Assembly (NCBI RefSeq): GCF_000682755.1
Contig: NZ_AWFF01000026.1
Span: 1-64,000, forward strand
Direction of reading: 5' to 3'
DNA length: 64,000 bases
DNA from: Hyphomonas beringensis
Lineage (GTDB): Bacteria; Pseudomonadota; Alphaproteobacteria; Caulobacterales; Hyphomonadaceae
Shown: positions 16,154-25,101 of the stretch, one piece after another
How positions within the stretch are numbered: position 1 is the stretch's first letter
Layout: every line of letters starts with the position of its first letter
Position numbers and translations under genes: made by a program
The notes under the pieces: model-generated
Seen by the model: the letters and a program-made list of their open reading frames with translations, nothing else
What the model was told of the DNA's origin: nothing
Database searches by the model: none

Positions 16154-17581
16154 TCAGGCCCTGGGCGGAAGGGTCAACCGGAAAACAGATCCTTCAGGCC
16201 CCGTAGAGGCCAGTTCCAGTTCACCGCCCATGGCTTCGGCCAATTCCCGTGCGATCACGAGCCCGAGCCCTGTACCTGTCTGGCGCGCTGTGCCAGCAAA
16301 AGGGGTGAACAGATTGTCGGCGGCTTTCTGAGGCAGGCCCGGGCCGGTGTCCACGAACTCGATCTGATTATTCTCTGAGCTGACGAAAATTCGGGAAGGG
16401 TCGGAGCCTGCTGCGGCCATTGCTTCAGCCGCATTGCGGATAAGGTTTGCCGCGATCCTGTGAAGGTGATCAGGGTCTGCGGTCACCTGGTCCAGCATGT
16501 GGACATTGTTTATAAGTTCGACAGACGGCCACGCCGCGAGCGCCTCGTCGGCGGCCTCGTCGATCGCTTGTTTCAGGTATATCGTATCCGGCTCAGCTGG
16601 CTGTGGCATCGCCTTGCCATAATCGAGCGTTTCAGTTGCCAGAGTGATCGCGCGGGTCAAGGCGCGCTCAAGGCGCGGTGCAGCCTTCTGTACACGGATG
16701 TCTTCAGATCGCGCCAGCGTGTCCGAGACAAGCTGCGCGGAGGCAAGGGAGTTGCGCAAATCATGGTTGATCTTGGCGACGGCCATACCGAGCTCAGCAA
16801 GATGGGCGCGCTGGCGGAAACTGTCGGCCACAGCGCCTTCCATGTCAGACAGGGCGTTCTGTGCCCGGCCTATCTCATCACTCCGGCGCGTCGGCGGCAG
16901 ACGTTTGGTCCAGCCACCTGGATCCTGGCGGAACTGTTCCACGCTGAGGGTGACGCGCTGCATGGGGCGCACGACAAGGAGGTGGAGCAGAACGTAGATG
17001 ATGGAGGCGGCAACCATCGCGATGAGCAGGGCAAGGCCCGCAATCCGGCGGGCATAGGCATAGAGTCCGGCCTTCATCGGCGCTTGCGGGACGACCACTT
17101 CGATCACCCGGTCTGGCTCTGACCCGATGGCGGTAACGACGAGAATGCGGTCGTCTGGCGCGAAGAAGGCGCCGATCACATCCAGGACACGGCTTAGCGC
17201 GCTGGTGTCGCGCAGATCTTCAGCATGCATCTCGCCTTCCATGGGCATGTTGGAGGAGAGCAGCTGAAACCGCATGTCGTCTTCTGTTTCTGCGACGGCG
17301 AGCACTTCGGCATTTTCCAGCAATTGCTGGGAGAGTTCTTCGGACACAGAGCGCTCCGGTGCGGCGTCCAAGGCGAGCGCGGCAATACGGGCGGCCTGCA
17401 CGCGTTCATTCAGCCAGGCCATACGATAGCCGGATGCGCTCGGCACGAAAATGAACGCCTCGACGATCAGGATGGCGACCACGGTGAGCGCAAAAAGGCG
17501 AAACGACAGGCTGTTGAACCATCGCGCCGTGGCGCGGGTTTCAGCAGTCTGAGGTACGGGCGCGTCAGGCGTTTCGGTCAC
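16154..17581 (-). CDS. Sensor histidine kinase (orphan)
   Basis: 475 residues: membrane helix (about 26-47), periplasmic sensor region (48-178), second helix (180-204), HAMP linker, then a phospho-acceptor helix with His273 in 'KINHDLRNSLAS', and an ATPase domain with the N box (about 379-383), 'DTGPGLP' (411-417) and 'GTGLGL' (437-442). No response regulator gene is nearby, so its partner is elsewhere. The start is GTG 17581, only 14 bases after the flavoprotein gene stop, so it is probably the last member of the DUF547-TVP38-flavoprotein operon. The signal is unknown. Confidence 0.9.
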   Translation of the reverse strand: MTETPDAPVPQTAETRATARWFNSLSFRLFALTVVAILIVEAFIFVPSASGYRMAWLNERVQAARIAALALDAAPERSVSEELSQQLLENAEVLAVAETEDDMRFQLLSSNMPMEGEMHAEDLRDTSALSRVLDVIGAFFAPDDRILVVTAIGSEPDRVIEVVVPQAPMKAGLYAYARRIAGLALLIAMVAASIIYVLLHLLVVRPMQRVTLSVEQFRQDPGGWTKRLPPTRRSDEIGRAQNALSDMEGAVADSFRQRAHLAELGMAVAKINHDLRNSLASAQLVSDTLARSEDIRVQKAAPRLERALTRAITLATETLDYGKAMPQPAEPDTIYLKQAIDEAADEALAAWPSVELINNVHMLDQVTADPDHLHRIAANLIRNAAEAMAAAGSDPSRIFVSSENNQIEFVDTGPGLPQKAADNLFTPFAGTARQTGTGLGLVIARELAEAMGGELELASTGPEGSVFRLTLPPRA

Positions 17582-17595
17582 GCGCTTGAAGTAGC

Positions 17596-19029
17596 CTAGG
17601 GGATGCGTTGGAGCAAGCCGACGAGGCGCTTTGCGTTCTTTCCGAATAGAACATCTGTGAAGTGCGCATTTGCCGCCCGTTTCACCACTTCTGCCCGTGT
17701 CGGGTAGGGGGAGATGAAATTGGTCAGATCCTTCACATCCAGCCCGTTCGACATGGCAACGGAGACCAGTTGCAGGATATCGCCAGCTCCTTCACCAACA
17801 ATTGACGCGCCGAGCAGCTTGCCCTTGCGCAAGATCAGCTTGGCTTCGCCCAGCGTCTTGCCTTCGGCAATGGCGCGGTCGTTCTCACTAAACGGGAAGC
17901 TCGGCGCAGAAACAGACTCTTCACCGTAGCACTCTGTCGCTTCGGCTTCTGTCATGCCCAGCTGTGCGACTTCGGGGGATGTATAAGTGACGGCCGGAAT
18001 GGGCAGGCTGTTCGCTTTGGTGAATTGCTTGAAGAAGGCACGGCGGCTGAAGACCGAAGCATGCCAGCCCGCGACATGGGTGAATTGTTCCCGGCCCGCG
18101 ACATCGCCCAGCGCCCAGACGCGGCCATTCGACTTGGACCGCAAATTGTCTCCGACCTGGATGCTTGTCTCGTCGTGATCGACATTGCCCTTGTCCAGGG
18201 CGAGGCCATCCAGAACCGCGCGGCGGCCCAGGGCTACCAGCAAATGGCTGCCTTCAATGACCGAGGTTTGCGATCCGTCCTGGCGTTCCGTGCGAACATG
18301 AATGCTTTTGCCCTGGCCAGTCACATGCACGGCCTTGTGCCCCTCCAGCAGCGTGACGCCTTCTTCCTTCAGCGTGTCGATGGCGATCGCGGCATGGTCA
18401 GGGTCTGCCCGGCCGAGGGCGAGTTCCTTCTCCACGACCGTAACTTTGCTGCCAAGACGGGTGAAGGCCTGCGCCATTTCCATACCGATGGGCCCTGCGC
18501 CCAGAATGATGAGATGTTCTGGCAGCTCAGGCAGGTCGAAAATGGTCTCATTGGTCAGATAGGGGACTTCGCTGAGGCCCTCGATGGGGGGCACAAAAGC
18601 GCGCGACCCTGTGGCGACGACGATACGGCGGGCGACGGTGCGCGTTGAGTCCGAGACCAGGGTTTTGGAATCTTCAAAGCGTGCTGTCTCACGGATGACG
18701 GTGACGCCGAGCCCTTCGAAGCGCTCCTGGCTGTCGACCGGGGCAATGGTCTCGATGGCTGACTGGATGTGCGCCTTGACCTTCTGCCAGTCTGTTTGCG
18801 GGGCGCCTGCAGAAATGCCGTACTTCTCTGCCTCACGGACGGAGGCAGCGGCTTTTGCTGCGCTGAGCAGGGCCTTGGACGGGACGCAGCCATAATTCAG
18901 GCAGTCCCCGCCCATCTTTCCCTTTTCGTAAAGGACAACAGACAGGCCGAACTGGGCGGCGCCTGCGGCGGCGGACAGGCCTGCAGAGCCTGCTCCAATC
19001 ACGGCCAGGTCAACGTTCAGGGTTTGCAT
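17596..19029 (-). CDS. MerA-like FAD/NAD(P) disulfide oxidoreductase
   Basis: 477 residues, class I pyridine nucleotide-disulfide oxidoreductase. N-terminal FAD motif 'VIGAGSAGLSAA' (10-21), redox-active cysteines Cys43 and Cys48 in 'GGDCLNYGCVPSKAL', NAD(P) motif 'ILGAGPIGMEMA', and a C-terminal dimerisation domain. At the position of the usual catalytic His in 'HPTxxE' it has Tyr ('YPTRAE'), as in mercuric reductase, but the N-terminal metal-binding domain and C-terminal cysteine pair of MerA are absent. It is therefore not safely called a mercuric reductase or a lipoamide dehydrogenase. ATG overlaps the TVP38 stop (ATGA). Confidence 0.9.
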   Translation of the reverse strand: MQTLNVDLAVIGAGSAGLSAAAGAAQFGLSVVLYEKGKMGGDCLNYGCVPSKALLSAAKAAASVREAEKYGISAGAPQTDWQKVKAHIQSAIETIAPVDSQERFEGLGVTVIRETARFEDSKTLVSDSTRTVARRIVVATGSRAFVPPIEGLSEVPYLTNETIFDLPELPEHLIILGAGPIGMEMAQAFTRLGSKVTVVEKELALGRADPDHAAIAIDTLKEEGVTLLEGHKAVHVTGQGKSIHVRTERQDGSQTSVIEGSHLLVALGRRAVLDGLALDKGNVDHDETSIQVGDNLRSKSNGRVWALGDVAGREQFTHVAGWHASVFSRRAFFKQFTKANSLPIPAVTYTSPEVAQLGMTEAEATECYGEESVSAPSFPFSENDRAIAEGKTLGEAKLILRKGKLLGASIVGEGAGDILQLVSVAMSNGLDVKDLTNFISPYPTRAEVVKRAANAHFTDVLFGKNAKRLVGLLQRIP

Positions 19030-19769
19030 CAGGAAGCTTCCTCAATCTTGCCCGCCTTGCGGGGAAACAGTTTTTTCCAGGCTACGGGGAGCAGGGAGAC
19101 GACCACCAAAGCGAGCGCAGCGGGCAAAAGGTTCCGAAACACAGATGCAAGATCCGGGTCTTCGCCCCGCGCAAAGGTGGCGCCAAGGCCTGCCCCAACC
19201 CAGGTATAGGCGACCACGCCGGGCACAATGCCGAGCGCAGTGGTGATCACATAGTCACGGAATTTCGCACCCAGAATGGCCGGCAAGACATTGGCGACAG
19301 CAAAGGGCATGGCCGGCACAAAGCGCATGGCAAACATATAGGCCAGCGGGCTGTCCTGAAATTCTGTGCGGACTTTCTCTGCATAGCCGCCTGCCATCTT
19401 GCGCAAGGAAGCGCCCAGCGAAGTTCTTGCGGCCAGGAAAAGCAGGCTGGCCCCCAGGGTTGCCCCGGCAATCGTGGCAAGCGATCCGCCGACCAGGCCG
19501 AACAGAAAGCCGCCCGCAATCGTCACCCAAAGGGCGCCGGGCATCATGAAGAGGGTCGTCAGGGCATAGATACCGACAAAGGCCGCAATGGCGAGGACAA
19601 GATGGTCATCGACAAAGGCCCGCAGCGTGGCCTGCTGCTGGCGCAAGGTTTCCAGGGACAGATAGTCAAACAGGCTGAGCGCCCATGCCGCAATCAGGCC
19701 AGCAGCGATCAGATAAAGCGGCCACAGGCGCAGCCAGATCGGCCGGGATGTCGTGGATGTCTCACTCAT
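19029..19769 (-). CDS. TVP38/TMEM64 family membrane protein
   Basis: 246 residues with about six membrane helices and the central DedA/VTT-type domain, seen in 'GALWVTIAGGFLFGLVGG', 'GATLGASLLFLAART' and 'FAVANVLPAILGAKF'. Related VTT proteins move lipids between leaflets; for the bacterial TVP38 branch the role is unclear. It overlaps DUF547 upstream and the flavoprotein downstream, both by the four-base ATGA, so the three are made together. Pairing of TVP38 with a MerA-like flavoprotein is a recurrent arrangement in bacteria (from memory). Confidence 0.93.
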   Translation of the reverse strand: MSETSTTSRPIWLRLWPLYLIAAGLIAAWALSLFDYLSLETLRQQQATLRAFVDDHLVLAIAAFVGIYALTTLFMMPGALWVTIAGGFLFGLVGGSLATIAGATLGASLLFLAARTSLGASLRKMAGGYAEKVRTEFQDSPLAYMFAMRFVPAMPFAVANVLPAILGAKFRDYVITTALGIVPGVVAYTWVGAGLGATFARGEDPDLASVFRNLLPAALALVVVSLLPVAWKKLFPRKAGKIEEAS

Positions 19770-20548
19770 TGTGGTGTCTCATGGGAAAAATCATTGAGGG
19801 ACCAGTCATATTCATAGCCCCGGATACGCGGTGTCTTGCGGATGGCTTCAGCCAGGTCTGGCTCTGCATATTTCAGCAGGTGCTGGATCACGGCGGGTTT
19901 TGATCCGCCGAAATCGTCTTTGAACCAGTCATAAATGGTTGAGACGGTCAGGCCTCTGGGGCCGACACTGACACCGCGGGGATGGTTGATATAGGCGCGG
20001 GCCGCGGCATCCAGGTCCCGGTCCAGCGTATCGCCCTTCCAGGCGACGGGCTGCAGGTTCGGGCAAGACCAGGCGGCGCAATTGATGGCGTAGTGCACGC
20101 GCGGGTCGCCAAAGCGCGGACGCAGTACATCGTGCTCAATGCCATCAAGGGAGATCTCTTTCCCGTCTGCTGTGACCTTGATCTTCTTCCAGGGGCCGCC
20201 GAATACATAACCGTCCCGGATCGAGCCGAGCGCATATTTCTGCACAATGTAGCGCACGGTTACGGCATTATAGAGATTGGCCCAGGCGGCGAATGTATCG
20301 TCATCGCGGCCAGACAGGTCCATGTCGGCAAAGCTGGCAATATAGACATCCAGCTCAGCGCGGTCGGCCTGATTGGCCTTCAGGGCGGCATAATCGACGC
20401 GGTTCACGCCATCGTCTCCCGGGTGGACATAGTCAGACAGAAGGCGGGTCCACTGGGCATGTTGCGCAGAAGCAGGCAGGCTGATGGCAAGCGTCAGGAC
20501 GCAGCCTATCAGCAGGGCTTTCACGAAGGTCAGGATCGAATGGGGCAT
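19766..20548 (-). CDS. DUF547 domain protein, exported
   Basis: About 260 residues with a signal peptide (cleavage near 'ASA') and a DUF547 domain. Hallmarks are 'FAAWANLYNAVTVRYI', the basic 'GPWKKIKV' segment, and 'VHYAINCAAWSCPNLQP' with its paired cysteines. The function of the domain is unknown; a periplasmic thiol-related role is possible. ATG 20548 gives a well-formed signal peptide; an ATG 48 bases upstream adds a basic leader. The stop overlaps the TVP38 start, so it heads a four-gene operon. Confidence 0.88.
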   Translation of the reverse strand: MPHSILTFVKALLIGCVLTLAISLPASAQHAQWTRLLSDYVHPGDDGVNRVDYAALKANQADRAELDVYIASFADMDLSGRDDDTFAAWANLYNAVTVRYIVQKYALGSIRDGYVFGGPWKKIKVTADGKEISLDGIEHDVLRPRFGDPRVHYAINCAAWSCPNLQPVAWKGDTLDRDLDAAARAYINHPRGVSVGPRGLTVSTIYDWFKDDFGGSKPAVIQHLLKYAEPDLAEAIRKTPRIRGYEYDWSLNDFSHETPQ

Positions 20549-20573
20549 GAAGTGTCTAGTATGGGGCGAATGC

Positions 20574-20619
20574 CGCAGACGCATAGCCTGACGCACGGAA
20601 AAATCCGTTCACGTCTGCG
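20574..20619. repeat. Nested inverted repeat upstream of the DUF547 operon
   Basis: cgcagacg (20574-20581) pairs with cgtctgcg (20612-20619), enclosing an inner acgga/tccgt hairpin. It lies between the beta-lactamase-like gene stop and the DUF547 start on the minus strand. No T-run follows, so it is either a weak terminator or a 5' leader structure for the DUF547 operon. Confidence 0.4.
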
Positions 20620-20651
20620 TGCGTTTCCCTGACGTCCGGGGGAGATGGGCC

Positions 20652-21839
20652 TCAGTGCCCGGCGGCTGCTTGGGAGGTGTCGAGTTCCATCCAGTCATGG
20701 AAGGGCAGGCCATAGGCCATGTCCATCACCTCAAAGCCGATGCCGTTCGGCTGGCGGGAGCTGGAGTTCCACAGGATGACAACGCCCGTATCGCGGTCAG
20801 GATCGAACAGGATGAAAGAGCGGTATCCTTCAACGGCGCCGCGATGGCCAACAACGCGGTTGCCTGCTTCGCCATATTTGTAAATGCGCCAGCCAAGCCC
20901 GTAACGGGCGTCGCGCACGGTGCCTCTATAGCGGCTGGACATGCGTGCCTGCTCGCGCCGGGTATAGATGCGCGGGGTTTGCAGCAAGTCGAGCGCTGTC
21001 TCGCCCAGGACGTCGGGGACCAGGCCCATATGCGCACGGGCATAGAGTGCGAGATCCCGGATCGAGCCATTGACGCCGCCCGCGGCCGGTATGCGGTAAT
21101 AATTGTCATTGACGATTTTCTCCTTAGGGCGTCCCGCGGTGCGGCCACGCTTGGAGTAGGGGCGGGCCCAGGAGGGGGAGTTCTGCAGGCCGCTGCGGCC
21201 GATACTGGCGGTTGCCATGCCAAGCGGAACGAAGACGGAGCGCTGCACCGCGTCAGCATATTTTGACTCTGTGACATCCTCGACCACTTCGGCGATGCTG
21301 TCATAGGCGACATTCTGGTAGGTATGACACTCGCCAATTGCGCAGACAGGCTTCAGGGATTTCAGGCTTTCGCGGATCTTGGCCGGGTCCCAGCCATCTT
21401 CCAGACGCGTATCATAGGCGTTCGGCAGAATGCCGAGACGATGCGACAGGACATCTTCCAGGGTCGCGCGTTGTTCCCCGCCGCCGGGCAGGCGCAGGCT
21501 GGTCTTGAAGCTGCCGACCGTGTCGGTGATGTTGAGACGGGCCTGGCTGGCGAGAATGGCAATTTCTGTCGCGGCCACGCCTTTGGAGAGAGAGGCCCAG
21601 CGGAACACCGTGTCATCGGTGACCGGCTCGCCCCCGATTTCGGTGACGCCATAGCCCTTGGCGAAGGCGATACGGCCATCCTCAATCACGGCGACCGATA
21701 GGCCGACCATGTCCTCGTCTGCGGCCAGGCGGGTCAGCCGGGCGTCAAGACGGTCATAATCCATGGTCTGGGAGATGGCCGCTGCCGGTATGGCAAGCAG
21801 GGCCAGAAGGCAAAGAACGGCAGAGCGCTGAAACCGCAT
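20652..21839 (-). CDS. Serine beta-lactamase-family hydrolase, exported
   Basis: 395 residues with a signal peptide ('LLALLAIPAAAISQ') and a class C beta-lactamase/esterase fold. Catalytic 'SLSK' is at residues 83-86, the second motif is the Tyr-x-Asn 'YQN', and 'GHRGAVEGY' replaces the KTG box, as in many esterases and D-peptidases of this family. Likely substrates are esters or D-amino acid peptides rather than antibiotics (inference). ATG 21839 has an agaggt ribosome-binding site; the frame stays open for 129 codons upstream but that part crosses the rpmH promoter region and is discarded. Confidence 0.9.
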   Translation of the reverse strand: MRFQRSAVLCLLALLAIPAAAISQTMDYDRLDARLTRLAADEDMVGLSVAVIEDGRIAFAKGYGVTEIGGEPVTDDTVFRWASLSKGVAATEIAILASQARLNITDTVGSFKTSLRLPGGGEQRATLEDVLSHRLGILPNAYDTRLEDGWDPAKIRESLKSLKPVCAIGECHTYQNVAYDSIAEVVEDVTESKYADAVQRSVFVPLGMATASIGRSGLQNSPSWARPYSKRGRTAGRPKEKIVNDNYYRIPAAGGVNGSIRDLALYARAHMGLVPDVLGETALDLLQTPRIYTRREQARMSSRYRGTVRDARYGLGWRIYKYGEAGNRVVGHRGAVEGYRSFILFDPDRDTGVVILWNSSSRQPNGIGFEVMDMAYGLPFHDWMELDTSQAAAGH

Positions 21840-21961
21840 GTGACCTCTTCGAAAATTTTGCGCCCGCCCACATTCACAGAGTGCGCGAGACTCTTGTCTC
21901 GTGTAAAGAGTCTGCCGCATGGGGCGCTCAGGAAAGTGCTGTCTTGTTATGCCCCGATGGC

Positions 21962-21990
21962 TTGACCTTGGCCATTCATGCCTGTATTGG
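21962..21990 (+). promoter_or_regulatory. Probable promoter of rpmH
   Basis: A -35-like ttgacc (21962-21967) and a -10-like tattgg (21985-21990) are separated by 17 bases, about 40 bases upstream of the rpmH start. The -10 match is partial. The position before the rpmH-rnpA-yidC cluster supports it. Confidence 0.4.
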
Positions 21991-22028
21991 CCCCTCTTTC
22001 CGAGATACTTAGCTTTCAGAGCAGACCG

Positions 22029-22163
22029 ATGAAACGCACATTCCAGCCGAGCAACCTTCGCCGCAAGCGCACCCATGGCTTCCGCGACCGCATGTCGACC
22101 AAAAATGGCCGTAAGGTGCTGGCGCGCCGCCGCGCCAAAGGCCGCAAGTCGCTGTCCGCTTAA
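22029..22163 (+). CDS. rpmH: 50S ribosomal protein L34
   Basis: 44 residues with the whole L34 pattern: '[18 protein letters not shown]' then '[19 protein letters not shown]'. It binds 23S rRNA in the large subunit. It heads the conserved rpmH-rnpA-yidC cluster and lies 43 bases before rnpA. A likely promoter is at 21962-21990. Confidence 0.98.
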   Translation: MKRTFQPSNLRRKRTHGFRDRMSTKNGRKVLARRRAKGRKSLSA

Positions 22164-22206
22164 GAGCGGGGCCGCCCCCGTCTGACTGAAGGACGGATGC
22201 CAGGCC

Positions 22207-22575
22207 ATGACCAGCGAAATGCACACTTCCGAGATTGAGGTCGCCCGTCTTCGCGTGCGGCCTCAATTTCTTTATGTGCGTCACGGAAAATTAGAGCGGC
22301 GCAAGGCCCTTGTAATCCAGGCGCGCCCCAGGCGGGGAGAGGCCCCCGGCCATCACATTGGCGCCGGGTTTACCGCCACCAAGAAGATCGGAAATGCCGT
22401 TATCCGCAACAGGGCCAAGCGCCGGTTGCGTGAAGCCGCGCGTGTTCTCTTGCCGCAGCATGGGAAAGCGGGGTGGGATTATGTCTTCATTGCACGTATG
22501 GAGACGCCTGAGATTGGCTGGGCACGTTTGCTTGACGATATGGAAAGTGCGCTGATAAGCCTCGCCGCTGATTAA
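22207..22575 (+). CDS. rnpA: Ribonuclease P protein component
   Basis: 122 residues. RnpA is the small protein subunit that helps the catalytic RNA of RNase P mature tRNA 5' ends. The 'RNR' signature is in 'IGNAVIRNRAKRRLREAARV'. It lies between rpmH and yidC as in most bacteria. The small yidD gene that often sits between rnpA and yidC is absent: only 53 bases separate them. Confidence 0.97.
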   Translation: MTSEMHTSEIEVARLRVRPQFLYVRHGKLERRKALVIQARPRRGEAPGHHIGAGFTATKKIGNAVIRNRAKRRLREAARVLLPQHGKAGWDYVFIARMETPEIGWARLLDDMESALISLAAD

Positions 22576-22628
22576 AAACCCCCACCGCCGAGTCGGTCGG
22601 GCTGATATAGATTTTCCGGGATCCGCAG

Positions 22629-24455
22629 ATGGAAAAAGAAGACCAGCGCAATTTCCTGATCGCCATCGTTGCGATGATCGTGTTCGTGTTTGCCTATCAG
22701 AACTTTATCATGAAGCCCGCGCAGCAGAAATTCGAGGCGCAGCAGGCGGTTGAGCAGGCCGAACAGCAGACCGCAACGACCGCAGATTCCAGCGTGCCGG
22801 CTGTTGCACAGATCAAGCCGGTTGAAGAAGCCATTCAGGAGGATGCCCGGGTTGCCTTCAATGGGGACTCTGTCGATGGCACAATCCGCCTGTCCGGTTC
22901 CCGCATTGATGACCTCAGCCTGAAAAAGTACTTTCTGACGGTCGAAAAACTTGAAGAAGTCCGCCTGTTCCGTCCTGAGAACAGCGAATATGGCTATTTC
23001 GCCTCTTGGTATTGGGCTGACGGCTCTACATTGGTGGCGGGCCGCAACTCTCCCTGGAAACAGGTTGGAGAGGGCACGTTGACGACCTCAACCCCGATCA
23101 CACTGCGTCTTGAAACGGATGGCCTGACCATCGACCGCGAGATTTCGGTTGATGACGATTACATGTTCACCTTCACCGATACGGTGACCAATACATCCGG
23201 CGCGCCGCGTGAGCTGCGCCCGGTCGGTTCTATTGAGCGCCATGGTGACTGGAAAGGCTTCCTGGATGTCACCGATCCTGGCGCTGGCAAGCAAACCGGT
23301 ATTGCTCATGTCGGCCTTATGGGCGTGGTGAACGATGAATTGCGGATGAAGAAGTACAAGCCGCTGTTCCAGATGAAAGAAATCAAGGGCGAGACGAAAG
23401 AGGGCACTTTCCCGTCCGACCAGGGTGGCTGGTGGGGCCTGTCAGACAAGTACTGGCTGGGCGCGCTGGTGCCTGAGCAGGACCGTTTCTTTGCCGGCAT
23501 GGTCGACAAGCGCAAGCTCTCCCGCGGAGCCGGGCTGGAGTTGCGCACGGAGACGGCGTCTCTGACGCTAGCACCCGGTGCCAGCGAGACGGTTTCCAAT
23601 AGTGTGTATGCGGGCGCGAAGCGCTTTGAAGTGCTGCAGCATTACCAGAATGATCTTGGCATTCCGCGTATGGTGGATGCGATTGACTGGGGCTGGGCGT
23701 TCTTCCTGACCAAGCCTTTCTTCTATGCGCTGGAATGGCTGTCCGGCATTGTGGGCTCGTTCGGCTGGGCGATCCTTGCCTTTACGGTTCTGGTCAAGCT
23801 GCCGCTCGTTCCGCTCTACAATCAGAGCTACAAATCCATGGCGAAGATGAAGAAGCTGCAGGAGCCGATGAAGGACATCCGCGAGCGCTTCAAGGCGGAC
23901 CCGCAGCGCCAGCAGCAGGAAATCATGAAGCTGTACAAGCAGGAAGGCGCGAACCCGATTGGGGGCTGTCTGCCGATCCTGTTCACCATCCCGATCTTCT
24001 ATGCACTCTACAAGACGCTGTATGTGACGATCGAGATGCGCCACACGCCCTTCCTGTTCCTGAAAGACCTGTCGGCGCCCGATCCAACCGCGATTGGTAA
24101 TCTGTTCGGTCTGATCCCGTGGTGGTCTGCCGCTGATCTGAAATCCATTCCGTTCGTTGGTATCGTCATTGGCATCGGTATCCTGCCGATCCTGTACGGC
24201 GTCACCATGGCGGCGATCCAGACGCTGAGCCCGCCGCCGCCAGACCCGACGCAACGCCGCATCATTCAGGCGATGCCGCTGGTGTTCATGTTTGTCTTTG
24301 GCGGCTTTGCCGCAGGCCTGGTCATGTACTGGGTGTGGTCGAACCTGCTTTCCTTCGCGCAGCAATATTTCATCATGCGGCGTAACGGGGTTGAGACCGA
24401 GATCGGCAAATTCCTGAAAGGCCTGATGGGCGGCAAGAAGAAAACGGCGGATTAG
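22629..24455 (+). CDS. yidC: Membrane protein insertase YidC
   Basis: 608 residues, the full Gram-negative form. An N-terminal membrane helix (about 8-27) is followed by a large periplasmic beta domain (to about residue 340) and five C-terminal helices carrying the insertase core ('LSGIVGSFGWAILAFTVLVK', 'NPIGGCLPILFTIPIFYALY'). YidC inserts membrane proteins alone or with SecYEG. A basic cytoplasmic tail ends the protein. The next gene begins four bases after its stop. Confidence 0.98.
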   Translation: MEKEDQRNFLIAIVAMIVFVFAYQNFIMKPAQQKFEAQQAVEQAEQQTATTADSSVPAVAQIKPVEEAIQEDARVAFNGDSVDGTIRLSGSRIDDLSLKKYFLTVEKLEEVRLFRPENSEYGYFASWYWADGSTLVAGRNSPWKQVGEGTLTTSTPITLRLETDGLTIDREISVDDDYMFTFTDTVTNTSGAPRELRPVGSIERHGDWKGFLDVTDPGAGKQTGIAHVGLMGVVNDELRMKKYKPLFQMKEIKGETKEGTFPSDQGGWWGLSDKYWLGALVPEQDRFFAGMVDKRKLSRGAGLELRTETASLTLAPGASETVSNSVYAGAKRFEVLQHYQNDLGIPRMVDAIDWGWAFFLTKPFFYALEWLSGIVGSFGWAILAFTVLVKLPLVPLYNQSYKSMAKMKKLQEPMKDIRERFKADPQRQQQEIMKLYKQEGANPIGGCLPILFTIPIFYALYKTLYVTIEMRHTPFLFLKDLSAPDPTAIGNLFGLIPWWSAADLKSIPFVGIVIGIGILPILYGVTMAAIQTLSPPPPDPTQRRIIQAMPLVFMFVFGGFAAGLVMYWVWSNLLSFAQQYFIMRRNGVETEIGKFLKGLMGGKKKTAD

Positions 24456-24459
24456 GCAG

Positions 24460-25101
24460 ATGGAAAACGGTGACGGCTTCAGTGAAGAGGCGCTCGAAGT
24501 CGGCCGTGTGCTGTTTGCCGGGCCGGTCGAGTTCGTCAAAGGCGTGGTGGACCTGAAAGGTCTTCCGCCCGCGGACCGGACCGAAGTCTGCTTTGCGGGC
24601 CGGTCCAATGTCGGCAAGTCTTCGCTGATCAATGCCCTGACAAACCGGGCCAAGCTGGCGCGCTCTTCAGCCGAGCCGGGGCGGACGCGCGAACTCAACT
24701 ATTTCGATCTCGGAGAAGGCCAGCTTTACCTGGTTGACCTGCCGGGCTTTGGCTATGCCAAGGTCAGTCGTTCCCAGGCCGAAAGCTGGATGAAGCTGAC
24801 GCGTTCCTATCTTCGCGGGCGGCCGAGCCTGCGCCGGGTCTTCCTGCTGGTCGATGCGCGCCGAGGTCTGATGGATACGGATGAGGACGTCATGAAAATG
24901 CTCGATACCTCTGCCGTCACTTACCAGATTGTGCTGACCAAGGTCGACAAGCTGAAAAAGTCCGAGGCTGACGCCATCGCTGCCGGCATTGAAGCCAAGC
25001 TGAAAAAGCATGGCGCGGCGCATCCTCTCGTGCGGATGACCTCATCCGAAAAAGGGTGGGGCATTCCGGAGCTGCGCGCCGAAGTGGCCAGCCTGATCTA
25101 A
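24460..25101 (+). CDS. yihA: Ribosome-biogenesis GTPase YihA/YsxC (EngB)
   Basis: 213 residues. A single TRAFAC-class G domain with G1 'GRSNVGKSSLINAL', a G2/G3 region 'TRELNYFD' and 'LVDLPGFGYAKVS', and G4 'LTKVDKLKK'. The family assists late assembly of the 50S subunit. It starts four bases after yidC, so the two are co-translated. In many alphaproteobacteria argB follows directly; here argB is about 5 kb away. Confidence 0.97.
   Translation: MENGDGFSEEALEVGRVLFAGPVEFVKGVVDLKGLPPADRTEVCFAGRSNVGKSSLINALTNRAKLARSSAEPGRTRELNYFDLGEGQLYLVDLPGFGYAKVSRSQAESWMKLTRSYLRGRPSLRRVFLLVDARRGLMDTDEDVMKMLDTSAVTYQIVLTKVDKLKKSEADAIAAGIEAKLKKHGAAHPLVRMTSSEKGWGIPELRAEVASLI

Noticed and set aside
17596-19029. 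Mercuric reductase (merA)
   Set aside because: The N-terminal metal-binding domain and the C-terminal cysteine pair are absent and no other mer gene is near; only the fold and Tyr replacement are shared.
21840-22028. Replication origin next to rpmH
   Set aside because: No cluster of DnaA boxes and no dnaA gene; in alphaproteobacteria rpmH is usually away from the origin.
21840-22226. 129-residue N-terminal extension of the beta-lactamase-family protein
   Set aside because: It crosses rpmH and its promoter region, has no family similarity, and a signal peptide with a good ribosome-binding site begins at 21839.
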